This document shows positions 8,563 to 16,881 of a stretch of 64,000 nucleotides of DNA, piece by piece. How positions within the stretch are numbered: position 1 is the first letter of the stretch; each line of letters starts with the position of its first letter. The DNA is from Microbacterium invictum (GTDB lineage Bacteria; Actinomycetota; Actinomycetes; Actinomycetales; Microbacteriaceae): NCBI RefSeq assembly GCF_034421375.1, contig NZ_CP139779.1, positions 1,116,001 to 1,180,000 on the forward strand, in the 5' to 3' direction. Position numbers and translations under genes: made by a program. The notes below the pieces were generated by a model. The model was not told where the DNA came from. It saw only the letters and a program-made list of their open reading frames with translations, and ran no database searches.

Positions 8563-10509
8563 ATGACCGAGACGGAGTCGTCCGATCCGGATGCGGTGGC
8601 CGCCGCCGAGCTCGCGCGGCTGCGCGCCGAGGCCGAGGCCGCCGAGGCGGAGCTGAAGGCGGCACGGGCGCGCGCCGCGCTCGCCGCCGCCGAGGAGGCG
8701 GCCGCCCGCGCCGGCCGCAGCGCGCCCGCACCGGAGTCGCCGCCCGCCCCCGCCGCCGCACCAGAGTCGGCGCCCGCCCCCGCCGCCGCACCAGAGTCGG
8801 CGCCCGCTCCCGCCGCACCGGCGCCGCCCGCCGCGCCTGCGGTCGCGTCCCCACCCGTCGCCCCCGCGGTCCCCGCGGGGCCACTCAGCGCGGACGATGT
8901 CGCCGCCGTCGTCCGCGGCTACACCTTCGAGGGGCCGGGTCTGCACCTGGGCGCCCTGGTGAACGGCGAGGCGGTCCCGGCGGCGCAGGTGCGCATCCCA
9001 TTCGGCATGCTGAACCGCCACGGCCTCGTCGCCGGTGCGACCGGCACCGGCAAGACGCGCACCCTGCAGCTGCTGGCTGAGCAGATCGCCGAGGGCGGGG
9101 TGCCGGTCTTCGCCGCCGACATCAAGGGCGATCTCTCGGGCGTGGCCACTCCGGGCGAGCCCAGCGAGAAGCTGCTCGCCCGCACGCGCGGCATCGGGCA
9201 GGACTGGGAGCCCGCGGCATCCGCCACCGAGTACTTCTCCCTCGGAGGGATCGGCACCGGAGTGCCCATCCGTGCGACGGTGTCGGCCTTCGGGCCGCTT
9301 CTGCTGAGCAAGGTGCTGGGGCTGAATCAGACCCAGGAATCCAGTCTCGGTCTGGTCTTCCACTACGCCGACGCCAACGGTCTCGCGCTGGTCGACCTCT
9401 CCGACCTCCGGGCGGTGCTGACGTATCTCACGAGCGCCGAGGGCAAGGCGGAGCTGAAGCAGCTCGGCGGACTCTCGGCGTCGACGGCGGGGGTGATTCT
9501 CCGCGAGCTCATCACGTTCGCCGACGGCGGCGCCGATGTCTTCTTCGGCGAGCCCGAGTTCGACGTCCGCGACATCCTGCGCACCGCTCCCGATGGGCGG
9601 GGCATCGTCAACCTGCTCGAGATCCCGGGCGTCGCCGACAAGCCCGAGCTCTTCTCGACCTTCCTGATGTACCTCCTGGCGGAGCTGTTCGAGATCCTGC
9701 CCGAGGTCGGCGACCTCGACAGGCCCAAGCTGGTGTTCTTCTTCGACGAGGCGCATCTGCTCTTCCGCGACGCCTCGAAGGATTTCGTCGCTGCCATCGT
9801 GCAGACCGTGCGCCTCATCCGGTCCAAGGGCGTCGGGGTGTTCTTCGTCACCCAGACGCCCAAGGACGTTCCCTCCGACGTGCTCGCGCAACTCGGCTCC
9901 CGTGTGCAGCACGCGCTCCGGGCGTTCACCCCCGAGGATGCCGCGGCGCTGCGGGCGACGGTCCGCACGTACCCCACCTCGGGGTACGACCTCGAGCGCG
10001 TCCTCCAGGAACTGGGGACGGGCGAGGCGATCGTGACGGTGATGAGCGAGAAGGGCGCGCCGACGCCGGTCGCGTGGACGAGGCTGCGAGCGCCGGTGGG
10101 GTCGATGAGCTCGTCCGCGGCGGAACGGGTCGAGGCGACGGTGGCCGGGTCGCCGCTCCTTACCGCCTATGCCGAGGCCGTCGACCGCGAATCGGCGCGG
10201 GAGATCCTCACGGCGCGGATGAACGCCGCCGCCGAGGCCGCGGCAGCTGTCGATGCCGCCGCGGAGCAGGCCAGGGTCGACGCCGAGCTGGCGAAGCAGC
10301 GCGCCGCCGTCGACAGGGCGCAGGCGGATGCCGAGAAGAAGGCGCAGAAGGAGTACGAACGCCTGCTGAAGCAGAGCGCGGGATCGCGCTCCACCCGCAC
10401 CGCCCGGCGTGCCGACCCGTCGCCGATCGACCGGGTGCTGGGCTCGAAGACGACGCAGAGCATCCTCCGCGAAGTGATCCGCGGCGTCTTCGGCACCGCG
10501 CGCCGCTGA
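8563..10509 (+). CDS. HerA-like (DUF853/YjgR family) P-loop ATPase
   Basis: 648 aa. Residues 1-50 are an Ala/Glu-rich coiled coil, residues 57-86 a Pro/Ala tandem repeat, and the ATPase core follows. Walker A is GATGTGKTRT near residue 160; Walker B with its acidic partner is LVFFFDEAHLLF near residue 395. An FFVTQTPKD segment near residue 428 corresponds to the sensor region of HerA/FtsK-like motors. A second coiled coil (about 545-605) precedes a basic C-terminus. The family is predicted to be a hexameric DNA-translocating or helicase-like ATPase with unknown role. No NurA nuclease gene is adjacent, so a HerA-NurA pair is not supported. Confidence 0.88.
   Translation: MTETESSDPDAVAAAELARLRAEAEAAEAELKAARARAALAAAEEAAARAGRSAPAPESPPAPAAAPESAPAPAAAPESAPAPAAPAPPAAPAVASPPVAPAVPAGPLSADDVAAVVRGYTFEGPGLHLGALVNGEAVPAAQVRIPFGMLNRHGLVAGATGTGKTRTLQLLAEQIAEGGVPVFAADIKGDLSGVATPGEPSEKLLARTRGIGQDWEPAASATEYFSLGGIGTGVPIRATVSAFGPLLLSKVLGLNQTQESSLGLVFHYADANGLALVDLSDLRAVLTYLTSAEGKAELKQLGGLSASTAGVILRELITFADGGADVFFGEPEFDVRDILRTAPDGRGIVNLLEIPGVADKPELFSTFLMYLLAELFEILPEVGDLDRPKLVFFFDEAHLLFRDASKDFVAAIVQTVRLIRSKGVGVFFVTQTPKDVPSDVLAQLGSRVQHALRAFTPEDAAALRATVRTYPTSGYDLERVLQELGTGEAIVTVMSEKGAPTPVAWTRLRAPVGSMSSSAAERVEATVAGSPLLTAYAEAVDRESAREILTARMNAAAEAAAAVDAAAEQARVDAELAKQRAAVDRAQADAEKKAQKEYERLLKQSAGSRSTRTARRADPSPIDRVLGSKTTQSILREVIRGVFGTARR
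8731..8820 (+). repeat. Three tandem 30-bp units coding a Pro/Ala linker
   Basis: Units 8731-8760, 8761-8790 and 8791-8820 are near-identical and in frame. They encode PESPPAPAAA, PESAPAPAAA and PESAPAPAAP. They form a flexible linker between the coiled coil and the ATPase core, and copy number could vary between strains. Confidence 0.9.
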
Positions 10510-10544
10510 GTGGGAACCCCCGGTCCCGCTCGCGGGGGCGAGGG

Positions 10545-10550
10545 TAGCCT
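10545..10550 (+). promoter_or_regulatory. -10 box TAGCCT, leaderless start
   Basis: TAGCCT lies six bases before ATG 10557. This favours that ATG over the in-frame GTG at 10551. Confidence 0.55.
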
Positions 10551-10556
10551 GTGGAG

Positions 10557-13016
10557 ATGGCGACGAAGCCCCCCACCTCCGACATCGATGAGAACGACCT
10601 GACCGTCGGCGACCGCAAGAAGGTCGCCGTCGGTGTGCCGGCAGTGCTCCACGCCCTCCAGATGTCCTACGAGCAAATGGGGGCTGTCCGCAGTGCGCAG
10701 ACTCTGCTGCGGGTGAACCAGAAGGACGGCTTCGACTGCCCGGGGTGCGCGTGGCCCGAGGAGGACAAGCGACACGTCGCGGAGTTCTGCGAGAACGGCG
10801 CCAAGGCCGTCGCCGAGGAGGCGACCCTGCGTCGCGTCGGACCGGACTTCTTCGCGCGACACAGCGTGGCCGAGCTGCGGGAGCGCGACGATTACTGGCT
10901 CGGCCAGCAGGGCCGGCTCACCCACCCCGTGATCCTCGACGAGGGTGCGACCCACTACCGGGAGGTGTCGTGGGATGACGCGCTCCGCCTCGTCGCCGAC
11001 GAGCTCCGGGCGCTCGACGATCCCGACGAGGCGGTGTTCTACACCTCCGGGCGCACATCGAACGAGGCGGCCTTCCTCTACCAGCTCCTCGTCCGGGGGC
11101 TCGGGACGAACAACCTCCCCGACTGCTCGAACATGTGCCACGAGTCCTCCGGGTCGGCGCTGACCCAGACGCTCGGGATCGGCAAGGGCACGGTCTCGAT
11201 CACCGATATCCACGAAGCGGACCTGCTGATCGTGGCAGGGCAGAACCCCGGAACGAACCACCCTCGGATGCTCAGCGCGCTGGAGAAGGCCAAGGCGCGG
11301 GGAGCGACCATCATCGCGGTCAATCCGCTCCCCGAGGCCGGCCTCATCCGGTTCGAGAACCCGCAGACGCCCAAGGGCATGATCCTCGGCGGCACGCGGA
11401 TCGCCGACCAGTTCGTGCAGATCCGCCTCGGCGGCGACCAGGCGCTGTTCCAGGCGATCGGCAAGCACCTCCTCGAGGTCGAGGACCGGGACGGCGGGGT
11501 GCTCGACCACGCGTTCATCGACTCCTGCACCTCGGGCTTCGAGGAGTACCGGGCAGCGATCGCCGCCGTGCCGTGGGAGGAGCTGGTGGTGGCGACCGGG
11601 ATCGCCGAGGACCGCCTCCGCCACGTGGCGGAGACCGTTCGCACCTCGACGGCGACGATCGTCTGCTGGGCGATGGGCCTCACGCAGCACAAGCACTCCG
11701 TGCCGACGCTGCGGGACGTGGTCAACGTCCTTCTCCTGCAGGGGAACATCGGGCGCCCGGGCGCGGGGGTCTGCCCCGTCCGCGGACATTCCAATGTGCA
11801 GGGTGACCGCACGATGGGCATCTACGAGAAGCCCTCGACGGCGTTCCTCGACGCGCTCGACGACGAGTTCGGCTTCGCCGCGCCACGTGAGTACGGCTAC
11901 GACACCGTCGAGGCCATCCGCGCCATGCGCGACGGGCGTGTCCGGGTCTTCTTCGCCATGGGCGGCAATTTCGCGCGCGCGACTCCGGACACGGCGGTCA
12001 CCGAGGCGGCGCTGTCGACCACCGATCTGACCGTGCAGGTCTCCACCAAGCTGAACCGCTCGCACCTGGTGACCGGGCGGCGCGCGATCATCCTTCCCAC
12101 CCTCGGTCGCACGGACCGCGACCGACGCGGCGGGGGAGAGCAGCGGGTGACCGTGGAGGACTCGATGAGCGCCGTCCACGCGTCACGCGGTCGGCTCGCA
12201 CCGCCCAGCGACGACTTGCTCAGCGAGGTCGCGATCATCGCGCGGCTCTGCCGGCTGCTCTTCGACGACCGCGACGGCGAGGACGTCGATCCGCGTCCGA
12301 CCGCGCCGCCGCTTCGCGCCCAGCCCGCGGCGGAGGAGGTCGACCGCCGGCAGGTCGAGCGCGACACCGTGGAGGCGGAGGGCGCCGACCCCGTCGGAGT
12401 GGACCGTGCGCGCAACGTCCCGCAGGCGGACTGGACGGCGCTGGAGAACGACTACTCCCTCATCCGCGCGCACATCGCCCGCGTCGTGCCCGGCTTCGAA
12501 GACTTCGAAGAGCGGATCGCGAAGGGACGCACCTTCATCCTGCCCAACGGACCCCGCGACGCCCGGACCTTCGCCACCGCGACGGGCCGAGCGATGTTCA
12601 CCGCGAACCGGCTGGAGTACCCCGAGATCCCCGCCGGCAGGCTGCTGCTGCAGACCCTGCGGTCGCACGATCAGTACAACACCACGATCTACGGCAAGGA
12701 CGATCGCTATCGCGGCATCCACGGGGGCCGGCGCGTCGTGCTCGTCAACGAGCACGACCTCGGCGCCCAGGGGCTGAGCGACGGGGATCTGGTCGACCTC
12801 GTGTCGGAGTGGACGCAGACCACCGGCGCCGTCGAGGAGCGCCGCGCGGAGCGCTTCCGGGTCGTGGCCTACCCCACCCCCCGCGGCAACGCCGCCGCCT
12901 ACTACCCCGAGACGAATGTGCTCGTGCCGTTGGACTCGGTCGCCGACGTCAGCGGCACCCCCACGTCGAAGTCGGTCGTGGTCCGGCTCGAACCGTCCGC
13001 CGCCGCTCCCGCCTAG
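10557..13016 (+). CDS. FdhF/YdeP-family molybdopterin oxidoreductase (formate-dehydrogenase-like)
   Basis: 819 aa, probably cytoplasmic (no Tat signal). The N-terminus has FDCPGCAWPEEDKRH and FCENGAKA, the family's characteristic Cys pattern. Around residue 190, DCSNMCHESSG places a Cys followed by His where formate dehydrogenases carry the molybdenum-ligating Cys/Sec-His pair. Later segments (AGQNPGTNHPRML, GHSNVQGDRTMG) contact the bis-MGD cofactor, and the C-terminal cofactor domain starts near residue 690. Its physiological substrate is unknown; YdeP-type proteins have been linked to formate oxidation and acid resistance. It sits directly upstream of mogA-moaE, and fdhD is 21 kb away, so its cofactor supply is encoded in this window. 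Confidence 0.9.
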   Translation: MATKPPTSDIDENDLTVGDRKKVAVGVPAVLHALQMSYEQMGAVRSAQTLLRVNQKDGFDCPGCAWPEEDKRHVAEFCENGAKAVAEEATLRRVGPDFFARHSVAELRERDDYWLGQQGRLTHPVILDEGATHYREVSWDDALRLVADELRALDDPDEAVFYTSGRTSNEAAFLYQLLVRGLGTNNLPDCSNMCHESSGSALTQTLGIGKGTVSITDIHEADLLIVAGQNPGTNHPRMLSALEKAKARGATIIAVNPLPEAGLIRFENPQTPKGMILGGTRIADQFVQIRLGGDQALFQAIGKHLLEVEDRDGGVLDHAFIDSCTSGFEEYRAAIAAVPWEELVVATGIAEDRLRHVAETVRTSTATIVCWAMGLTQHKHSVPTLRDVVNVLLLQGNIGRPGAGVCPVRGHSNVQGDRTMGIYEKPSTAFLDALDDEFGFAAPREYGYDTVEAIRAMRDGRVRVFFAMGGNFARATPDTAVTEAALSTTDLTVQVSTKLNRSHLVTGRRAIILPTLGRTDRDRRGGGEQRVTVEDSMSAVHASRGRLAPPSDDLLSEVAIIARLCRLLFDDRDGEDVDPRPTAPPLRAQPAAEEVDRRQVERDTVEAEGADPVGVDRARNVPQADWTALENDYSLIRAHIARVVPGFEDFEERIAKGRTFILPNGPRDARTFATATGRAMFTANRLEYPEIPAGRLLLQTLRSHDQYNTTIYGKDDRYRGIHGGRRVVLVNEHDLGAQGLSDGDLVDLVSEWTQTTGAVEERRAERFRVVAYPTPRGNAAAYYPETNVLVPLDSVADVSGTPTSKSVVVRLEPSAAAPA

Positions 13017-13019
13017 GCT
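13014..13019 (+). promoter_or_regulatory. -10 box TAGGCT overlapping the upstream stop codon
   Basis: TAGGCT is six bases before GTG 13026. Its first three bases are the TAG stop of the oxidoreductase gene, so mogA-moaE may be transcribed separately as well as by read-through. Confidence 0.5.
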
Positions 13020-13025
13020 GAGGGC

Positions 13026-13508
13026 GTGCACACCGCCGCCGTCATCACTGTGTCCGACCGCTCCGCCGCCGGCACCCGTGCCGACGAGAGCGGACCGATC
13101 GCGGTCGCCGCGCTCCGCGAGGCGGGGTTCGACTGCGCCGAGGCGGTCGTCGTGGCAGACGGCGCCGACAGCGTCGAACGCGCGCTCACTGCCCAGGTGA
13201 TCGCCGGGGTGAAGCTCGTGATCACCACGGGCGGTACCGGCGTGGGCCCGCGCGACGCCACGCCAGAGGGGACCGGTCGGGTCCTCACCCGTGAGATTCC
13301 CGGGCTCGCCGAGGAACTGCGTCGCCGCGGCGCCGTCGAGAAGCCCGCCAGCATGCTCACGCGGGGTCTGGCCGGAGTCGTCGACCCCCACGGGGTGCTC
13401 GTGGTCAACCTTCCCGGCTCGCCGCGCGCGGTGACCTCGGGAATGCCGGTCGTGCTCTCCGTCGCCCGCCACGTGCTCGATCAGCTCGCGGGCGAGGACC
13501 ACCGATGA
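13026..13508 (+). CDS. mogA: Molybdopterin adenylyltransferase, MogA/MoaB family
   Basis: 160 aa, full length. It adenylylates molybdopterin before MoeA inserts molybdate. The MogA/MoaB signature ITTGGTGVGPRDATPEGT lies near residues 64-82, and the later substrate loop VNLPGSPRAV near residue 122. Whether it is closer to MogA or MoaB cannot be decided by eye; the reaction is the same in bacteria that have one copy. GTG start with a -10 box six bases away. Overlaps moaE by 4 bp. Confidence 0.92.
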   Translation: MHTAAVITVSDRSAAGTRADESGPIAVAALREAGFDCAEAVVVADGADSVERALTAQVIAGVKLVITTGGTGVGPRDATPEGTGRVLTREIPGLAEELRRRGAVEKPASMLTRGLAGVVDPHGVLVVNLPGSPRAVTSGMPVVLSVARHVLDQLAGEDHR

Positions 13509-13933
13509 CCGTGGCGGCGCTCGCGCGCATCAGCTCAGACCCCCTCGATCTCGCCGCGCACCTGCACGCCGTCGACGATCCGGCCGCCGGGGCGGTCACC
13601 ACGTTCATCGGGCGGGTGCGCGACCATGATCCGGATGCCGCGGCGGCGGTGACGGCGCTGGAGTACACCGCCCACCCCGATGCCGAGACGGTTCTCGCCG
13701 CGCTCGCCGAGCAGGTCATCGGCGACACCGGCGCACTCGTCGCGGTCAGCCACCGGGTGGGCAGTCTCGCCGTCGGTGACGCGGCGGTGATCATCGCGGT
13801 GGCCGCGGCGCACCGGGGCACCGCGTTCGACGTGTGCCGTCAGCTCATCGAACGCATCAAGACCGAGCTCCCCGTCTGGAAGCGGCAGATCGAGGTCGAC
13901 GGCACCGCGACCTGGCTCGGCCTCGGCGGCTGA
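13505..13933 (+). CDS. moaE: Molybdopterin synthase catalytic subunit MoaE
   Basis: 142 aa. MoaE takes sulfur from thiocarboxylated MoaD to convert cyclic pyranopterin phosphate (cPMP) into molybdopterin. Family residues seen are the fold start GAVTTFIGRVRDHD near residue 35, the AAAHRGTAFDVCR segment near residue 100, and the active-site lysines in KTELPVWKRQ near residue 120. The start overlaps the mogA stop (ATGA). Its partner moaD is just across the convergent gap on the other strand. Confidence 0.95.
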   Translation: MTVAALARISSDPLDLAAHLHAVDDPAAGAVTTFIGRVRDHDPDAAAAVTALEYTAHPDAETVLAALAEQVIGDTGALVAVSHRVGSLAVGDAAVIIAVAAAHRGTAFDVCRQLIERIKTELPVWKRQIEVDGTATWLGLGG

Positions 13934-13944
13934 CCCTCCTCCGC

Positions 13945-13960
13945 GTCGCCTCCCGGCGAC
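13945..13960. terminator. Hairpin between convergent moaE and moaD
   Basis: GTCGCC-TCCC-GGCGAC forms a six-pair stem in the 30-bp gap between the two stop codons. There is no clear U-tract on either strand, so it is only a candidate bidirectional terminator. Confidence 0.4.
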
Positions 13961-13963
13961 AGC

Positions 13964-14197
13964 TCACCCGCCCGCGAAGGGCGGCAGGACGTCGATCACG
14001 GTGTCGGCGCCGAGCGGCTCGTCGTCGTCGACCCGGCTGCCGCCCACCAGTACTGCGCAGCGGGGGAGGAGCGCCGCCATCCCGGGACGCTCCGTCGCCA
14101 GGGCGGCGCGCAGAGCGCCGAGGGTCGGCTCGTCCCTCGTCTCCTCGGTCGTCCCGGCCAGCTCCTCGGCGGCGGCGAAGTACCTCACCCGCGCCAT
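13964..14197 (-). CDS. moaD: Molybdopterin synthase sulfur-carrier subunit MoaD
   Basis: 77 aa ubiquitin-fold protein ending in VLPPFAGG. The terminal Gly-Gly is activated by MoeB and carries the thiocarboxylate sulfur to MoaE. The start RVRYFAAAEELAGT is typical. It is the last gene of the minus-strand Moco operon; its ATG follows immediately after the TGA of the DUF6457 gene (TGAATG), so the two are coupled. Confidence 0.95.
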   Translation of the reverse strand: MARVRYFAAAEELAGTTEETRDEPTLGALRAALATERPGMAALLPRCAVLVGGSRVDDDEPLGADTVIDVLPPFAGG

Positions 14198-14500
14198 TCA
14201 GGCTCCCGTCACCGGGTCGGGTGCGCCCTCGTCGTACCGGGCGACCAGATCGACGACGGCGGCGAGGGCGGCGCGGACGTCCTCGGGGCCTGCGCCGGCG
14301 CGACCGGCGACGAGACCCGCGACGAAGGCGCCGAGGGGCGCCCCGGGGCGCGCGACGCCGCCGGCGACCTCCCGCGCGAGATCGAGAACGCCGGTGACCG
14401 GCACCTGATCGGCCTCGAGGTCGAAATGGGAGCGCATCAGCTCCGCCCAGCGGTCCAGCGCCTCCGGCGGCAGCGTGCGCGGTGTCGGTGTGTCACTCAC
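14198..14500 (-). CDS. DUF6457 protein inside the Moco operon
   Basis: 100 aa from GTG 14500, acidic and helical, with no membrane segment. The DUF6457 pattern is visible as LDRWAELMRSHFDLE at the start and DLAREVAGGVARPGAPL in the middle. Function is unknown. In actinobacteria this family recurs next to mobA or inside molybdenum operons, which suggests a role with molybdopterin nucleotidylation or formate dehydrogenase. It overlaps the 3' end of mobA by 8 bp and abuts moaD. Confidence 0.85.
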   Translation of the reverse strand: MSDTPTPRTLPPEALDRWAELMRSHFDLEADQVPVTGVLDLAREVAGGVARPGAPLGAFVAGLVAGRAGAGPEDVRAALAAVVDLVARYDEGAPDPVTGA

Positions 14501-15161
14501 GGTTCCCGTCCTCCCCGGCGCGGCGCGCCGCCTCAAGATCCTCCCACGTGTCCACATCAAAAGAGAGGGCCGCGGCGCTATCGAAAGAGAGGGCCGCGGC
14601 GCCCACAGAAGAGAGGGCCGCGGCGCGCGGGTCACCGACCACCGTGACGGCCAGGTCGGCCACGAGCTCCCGGACGGCCGCGTCACGGCCGGCCCGGGGC
14701 ATCCGCTCGATCTGCCGTCCGAGCGTCCGGGTTCGGTACAGCCCGACGAGGAACTGCGGTCTGCTGTGGGGATCGCCCAGGCATACGGCGTCGGCTTCGT
14801 CCGGGACGAGAGCGGCTGCGTCGGTGAGGAGCGGCACAGCGGATCCCGCGTGGGGGAGATCGCAGGCGAGCACGAGCGTCCACGCCGGAAGGGAGTCGGC
14901 GGCGGCCGTCGCCGCCGCGAAGCCCGCGACGATCGCCGACACCGGCCCGCCGAACGGGGGGTCCTCGCGGGTCCACCGCACGGCGCCGCGCGAGGGCAGC
15001 TCGGCGCCGACGGCGACGATCGGGTCGGCACCCGCATCGGTCGCCGCCCCGACGGCGATGTCGAGCAGTGTCCGGCCGCCGACGGTCTGCAACGGCTTGA
15101 CCGCCCCGCCCAGCCGCCGTGCGCGGCCGCCGGCGAGCAGGAGGGCCGCGAGATCGATCAT
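14493..15161 (-). CDS. mobA: Molybdenum cofactor guanylyltransferase MobA, with internal repeat
   Basis: 222 aa. MobA attaches GMP to molybdopterin to make MGD, the form needed by formate-dehydrogenase-type enzymes such as the one at 10557. The nucleotide-binding start is LAALLLAGGRARRLGGAVKP (residues 3-22), and the metal-site segment LVLACDLPHAG is near residue 95. Unusually, before the last strand (DVDTWEDLEAARR) the protein has three copies of an AAALSFDS-like octapeptide from a 24-bp DNA repeat. ATG 15161 overlaps the moaC stop by 4 bp. An upstream ATG at 15179 is less likely. Confidence 0.9.
   Translation of the reverse strand: MIDLAALLLAGGRARRLGGAVKPLQTVGGRTLLDIAVGAATDAGADPIVAVGAELPSRGAVRWTREDPPFGGPVSAIVAGFAAATAAADSLPAWTLVLACDLPHAGSAVPLLTDAAALVPDEADAVCLGDPHSRPQFLVGLYRTRTLGRQIERMPRAGRDAAVRELVADLAVTVVGDPRAAALSSVGAAALSFDSAAALSFDVDTWEDLEAARRAGEDGNRE
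14562..14626 (-). repeat. Three 24-bp tandem units inside mobA
   Basis: The 17-base core AGAGAGGGCCGCGGCGC (plus-strand reading) starts at 14562, 14586 and 14610, an exact 24-bp period. It encodes AAALSSVG, AAALSFDS and AAALSFDV in MobA, so each unit adds eight residues without changing frame. Confidence 0.92.
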
Positions 15162-15631
15162 TCGCCCGGACGCCGCCACGCGCCCGAGCGTCCGCCCTCC
15201 TTCGCCACGATGCGGACGGCCTCGATAGACGTGGACTTGTCCATGCCCTTGACCATGTCGACGACCGCGAGGGCGGCCACCGCCACCGCGGTGAGGGCCT
15301 CCATCTCCACCCCGGTGCGGTCGGCCGTGCGGACGGTCCCCTCGACGGCCACTCCGTCGTCCTCGACGACGAGATCGACCGTGGCCCCGTGCACGCCGAT
15401 GACGTGGGCGAGAGGCAGGAGGGTGGGGGTGAGCTTGGCCGCCTGGATCCCGGCGATCCGCGCCACCGCCAGGACGTCGCCCTTCGGGACGGACCCGTCT
15501 CGCAGCGCGGCGACCACGGCGGGCGCGCAGCGGACGAACCCGCGGGCCGTGGCGGCGCGGACGGTCGGGGTCTTCTCGGTGACATCGACCATGCGGGCCC
15601 GCCCGGCGGCGTCGAGGTGCGTGAAGCTCAT
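15158..15631 (-). CDS. moaC: Cyclic pyranopterin monophosphate synthase MoaC
   Basis: 157 aa, normal length. MoaC converts the product of MoaA to cPMP. Conserved features: FTHLDAAGRARMVDVTEK at the N-terminus, the catalytic Lys in SVPKGDVLAVARIAG near residue 50, LAHVIGVHGATVD near residue 75, and VDMVKGMDKSTSIE near residue 125 with the second catalytic Lys. Overlaps mobA and moeA by 4 bp each, so it is in the middle of a tightly coupled operon. Confidence 0.96.
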   Translation of the reverse strand: MSFTHLDAAGRARMVDVTEKTPTVRAATARGFVRCAPAVVAALRDGSVPKGDVLAVARIAGIQAAKLTPTLLPLAHVIGVHGATVDLVVEDDGVAVEGTVRTADRTGVEMEALTAVAVAALAVVDMVKGMDKSTSIEAVRIVAKEGGRSGAWRRPGE

Positions 15632-16881
15632 GCCCTCAGCATGACATCCACACCGTCGCCCGGCTCCACCCGGTCCACCTCCGCCGGCACGACGGCGAAG
15701 GCCTCGGCCTGCGCGAGCCCGCCGGCCAGGTGAGAGCCCGAGCCGCCGGCGGTGGCGGGGACCACGCGCCAGGCCCCGGGGTCGCGGCGATCGAGCGCGG
15801 CGGGCAGGTACTGGCGCCGGCCAGGGGGCGTCGTCCACCCCGCGCCGGCGGCGAGCCGCAGCATCGGACGATGAAGCTCCGCGCGCCCCGCCATGAGCAG
15901 GAGGGCGGGACGGACGAAGACCTCGAACGACACCGCGGCACTCACCGGGTTTCCCGGCAGCCCGAACAGCAGCGTCCCGTCGTCGAGACTGCCGAACCCC
16001 TGGGGCTTGCCGGGCTGCATCGCCACGGAGGCGAAGGCCATCTCGCCCGTGGGGCCGAGGGTGGCCTTGACCACCTCGTACGCCCCCGCGCTCACCCCGC
16101 CCGAGAAGACCACGGCATCCGCTCCCCTCGACCGTGCCTCGGCGAGAGCGGGGCGGAGACCGTCATCGTCGTCGGCGACGGTGGTACGGAGCACCAGTTC
16201 TCCGCCCGCGTCGGCGACGAGGCCGGCGAGGAGGAGGCTGTTGGACTCGGGGATCTGACCGCGGGCGAGTGCGGCGCCGGCGGCGACGAGCTCGGAACCG
16301 GTGGAGATCACCGCCACCCGCGGCCGGCGACGGACCCGGACGACGTCGACGCCCGCGGCCGCGGCAGCGCCGACCTGGAAGGCGCCGAGGGCGGCGCCGG
16401 CGGGGACGACCTCGACCCCGGGCGCGAGATCGCTCCCCTTGCGCCGAAGGTGCACGCCGCGGGCCCGCGGGGCACGGAGCACCCGGATCTCGCCGAGCGA
16501 GTCGGCGAGTCCTTCTGCGGTGTCCTCGAAGGGCACCACGGTGTCGGCCGCGGTCGGCATCGCCGATCCGGTCATGATGCGGGCCGCCTCACCGGGCCCG
16601 AGCGGGGGATCCAGCGGGCTCCCGGCGGGCAGGTCGGCCACGACGCGCAGCGCGACGGGCGACGATGCGGTGGCACGGGCGACGTCGTCGAAGCGCACGG
16701 CGAAGCCGTCCATCGCGGAGTTGTCGAACACCGGGATCGGCACCCGCGCGCGCACCGATTCGGCGAGGGTCAGACCGAGGGCGGCCTCCACCGGCAGCGC
16801 GACGACGTCGCACCCGCGGACGGCGTCGAGGACGGCATCGAGGTGCTCCTCGACCGACCGGAGCGCGCGGGCGCCGTTCAC
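15628..16881 (-). CDS. moeA: Molybdopterin molybdotransferase MoeA
   Basis: 417 aa. MoeA inserts molybdate into adenylylated molybdopterin. Motifs: FDNSAMDGFAVR near residue 45, IMTGSAMPTAADTVV near residue 95, VAVISTGSELV near residue 180, VVFSGGVSAGAYE near residue 245, and GLPGNPVSAAVSFEVF near residue 310. The GTG start at 16881 overlaps the moeB stop. Only one moeA copy is seen in the window. Confidence 0.95.
   Translation of the reverse strand: MNGARALRSVEEHLDAVLDAVRGCDVVALPVEAALGLTLAESVRARVPIPVFDNSAMDGFAVRFDDVARATASSPVALRVVADLPAGSPLDPPLGPGEAARIMTGSAMPTAADTVVPFEDTAEGLADSLGEIRVLRAPRARGVHLRRKGSDLAPGVEVVPAGAALGAFQVGAAAAAGVDVVRVRRRPRVAVISTGSELVAAGAALARGQIPESNSLLLAGLVADAGGELVLRTTVADDDDGLRPALAEARSRGADAVVFSGGVSAGAYEVVKATLGPTGEMAFASVAMQPGKPQGFGSLDDGTLLFGLPGNPVSAAVSFEVFVRPALLLMAGRAELHRPMLRLAAGAGWTTPPGRRQYLPAALDRRDPGAWRVVPATAGGSGSHLAGGLAQAEAFAVVPAEVDRVEPGDGVDVMLRA

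Noticed and set aside
8563..10509. HerA-NurA or HerA-Sir2-type defence system
   Set aside because: The ATPase is of the DUF853 family and its neighbours are a PAP2 phosphatase and a molybdo-enzyme; no nuclease, SIR2 or DUF4297 gene adjoins it.
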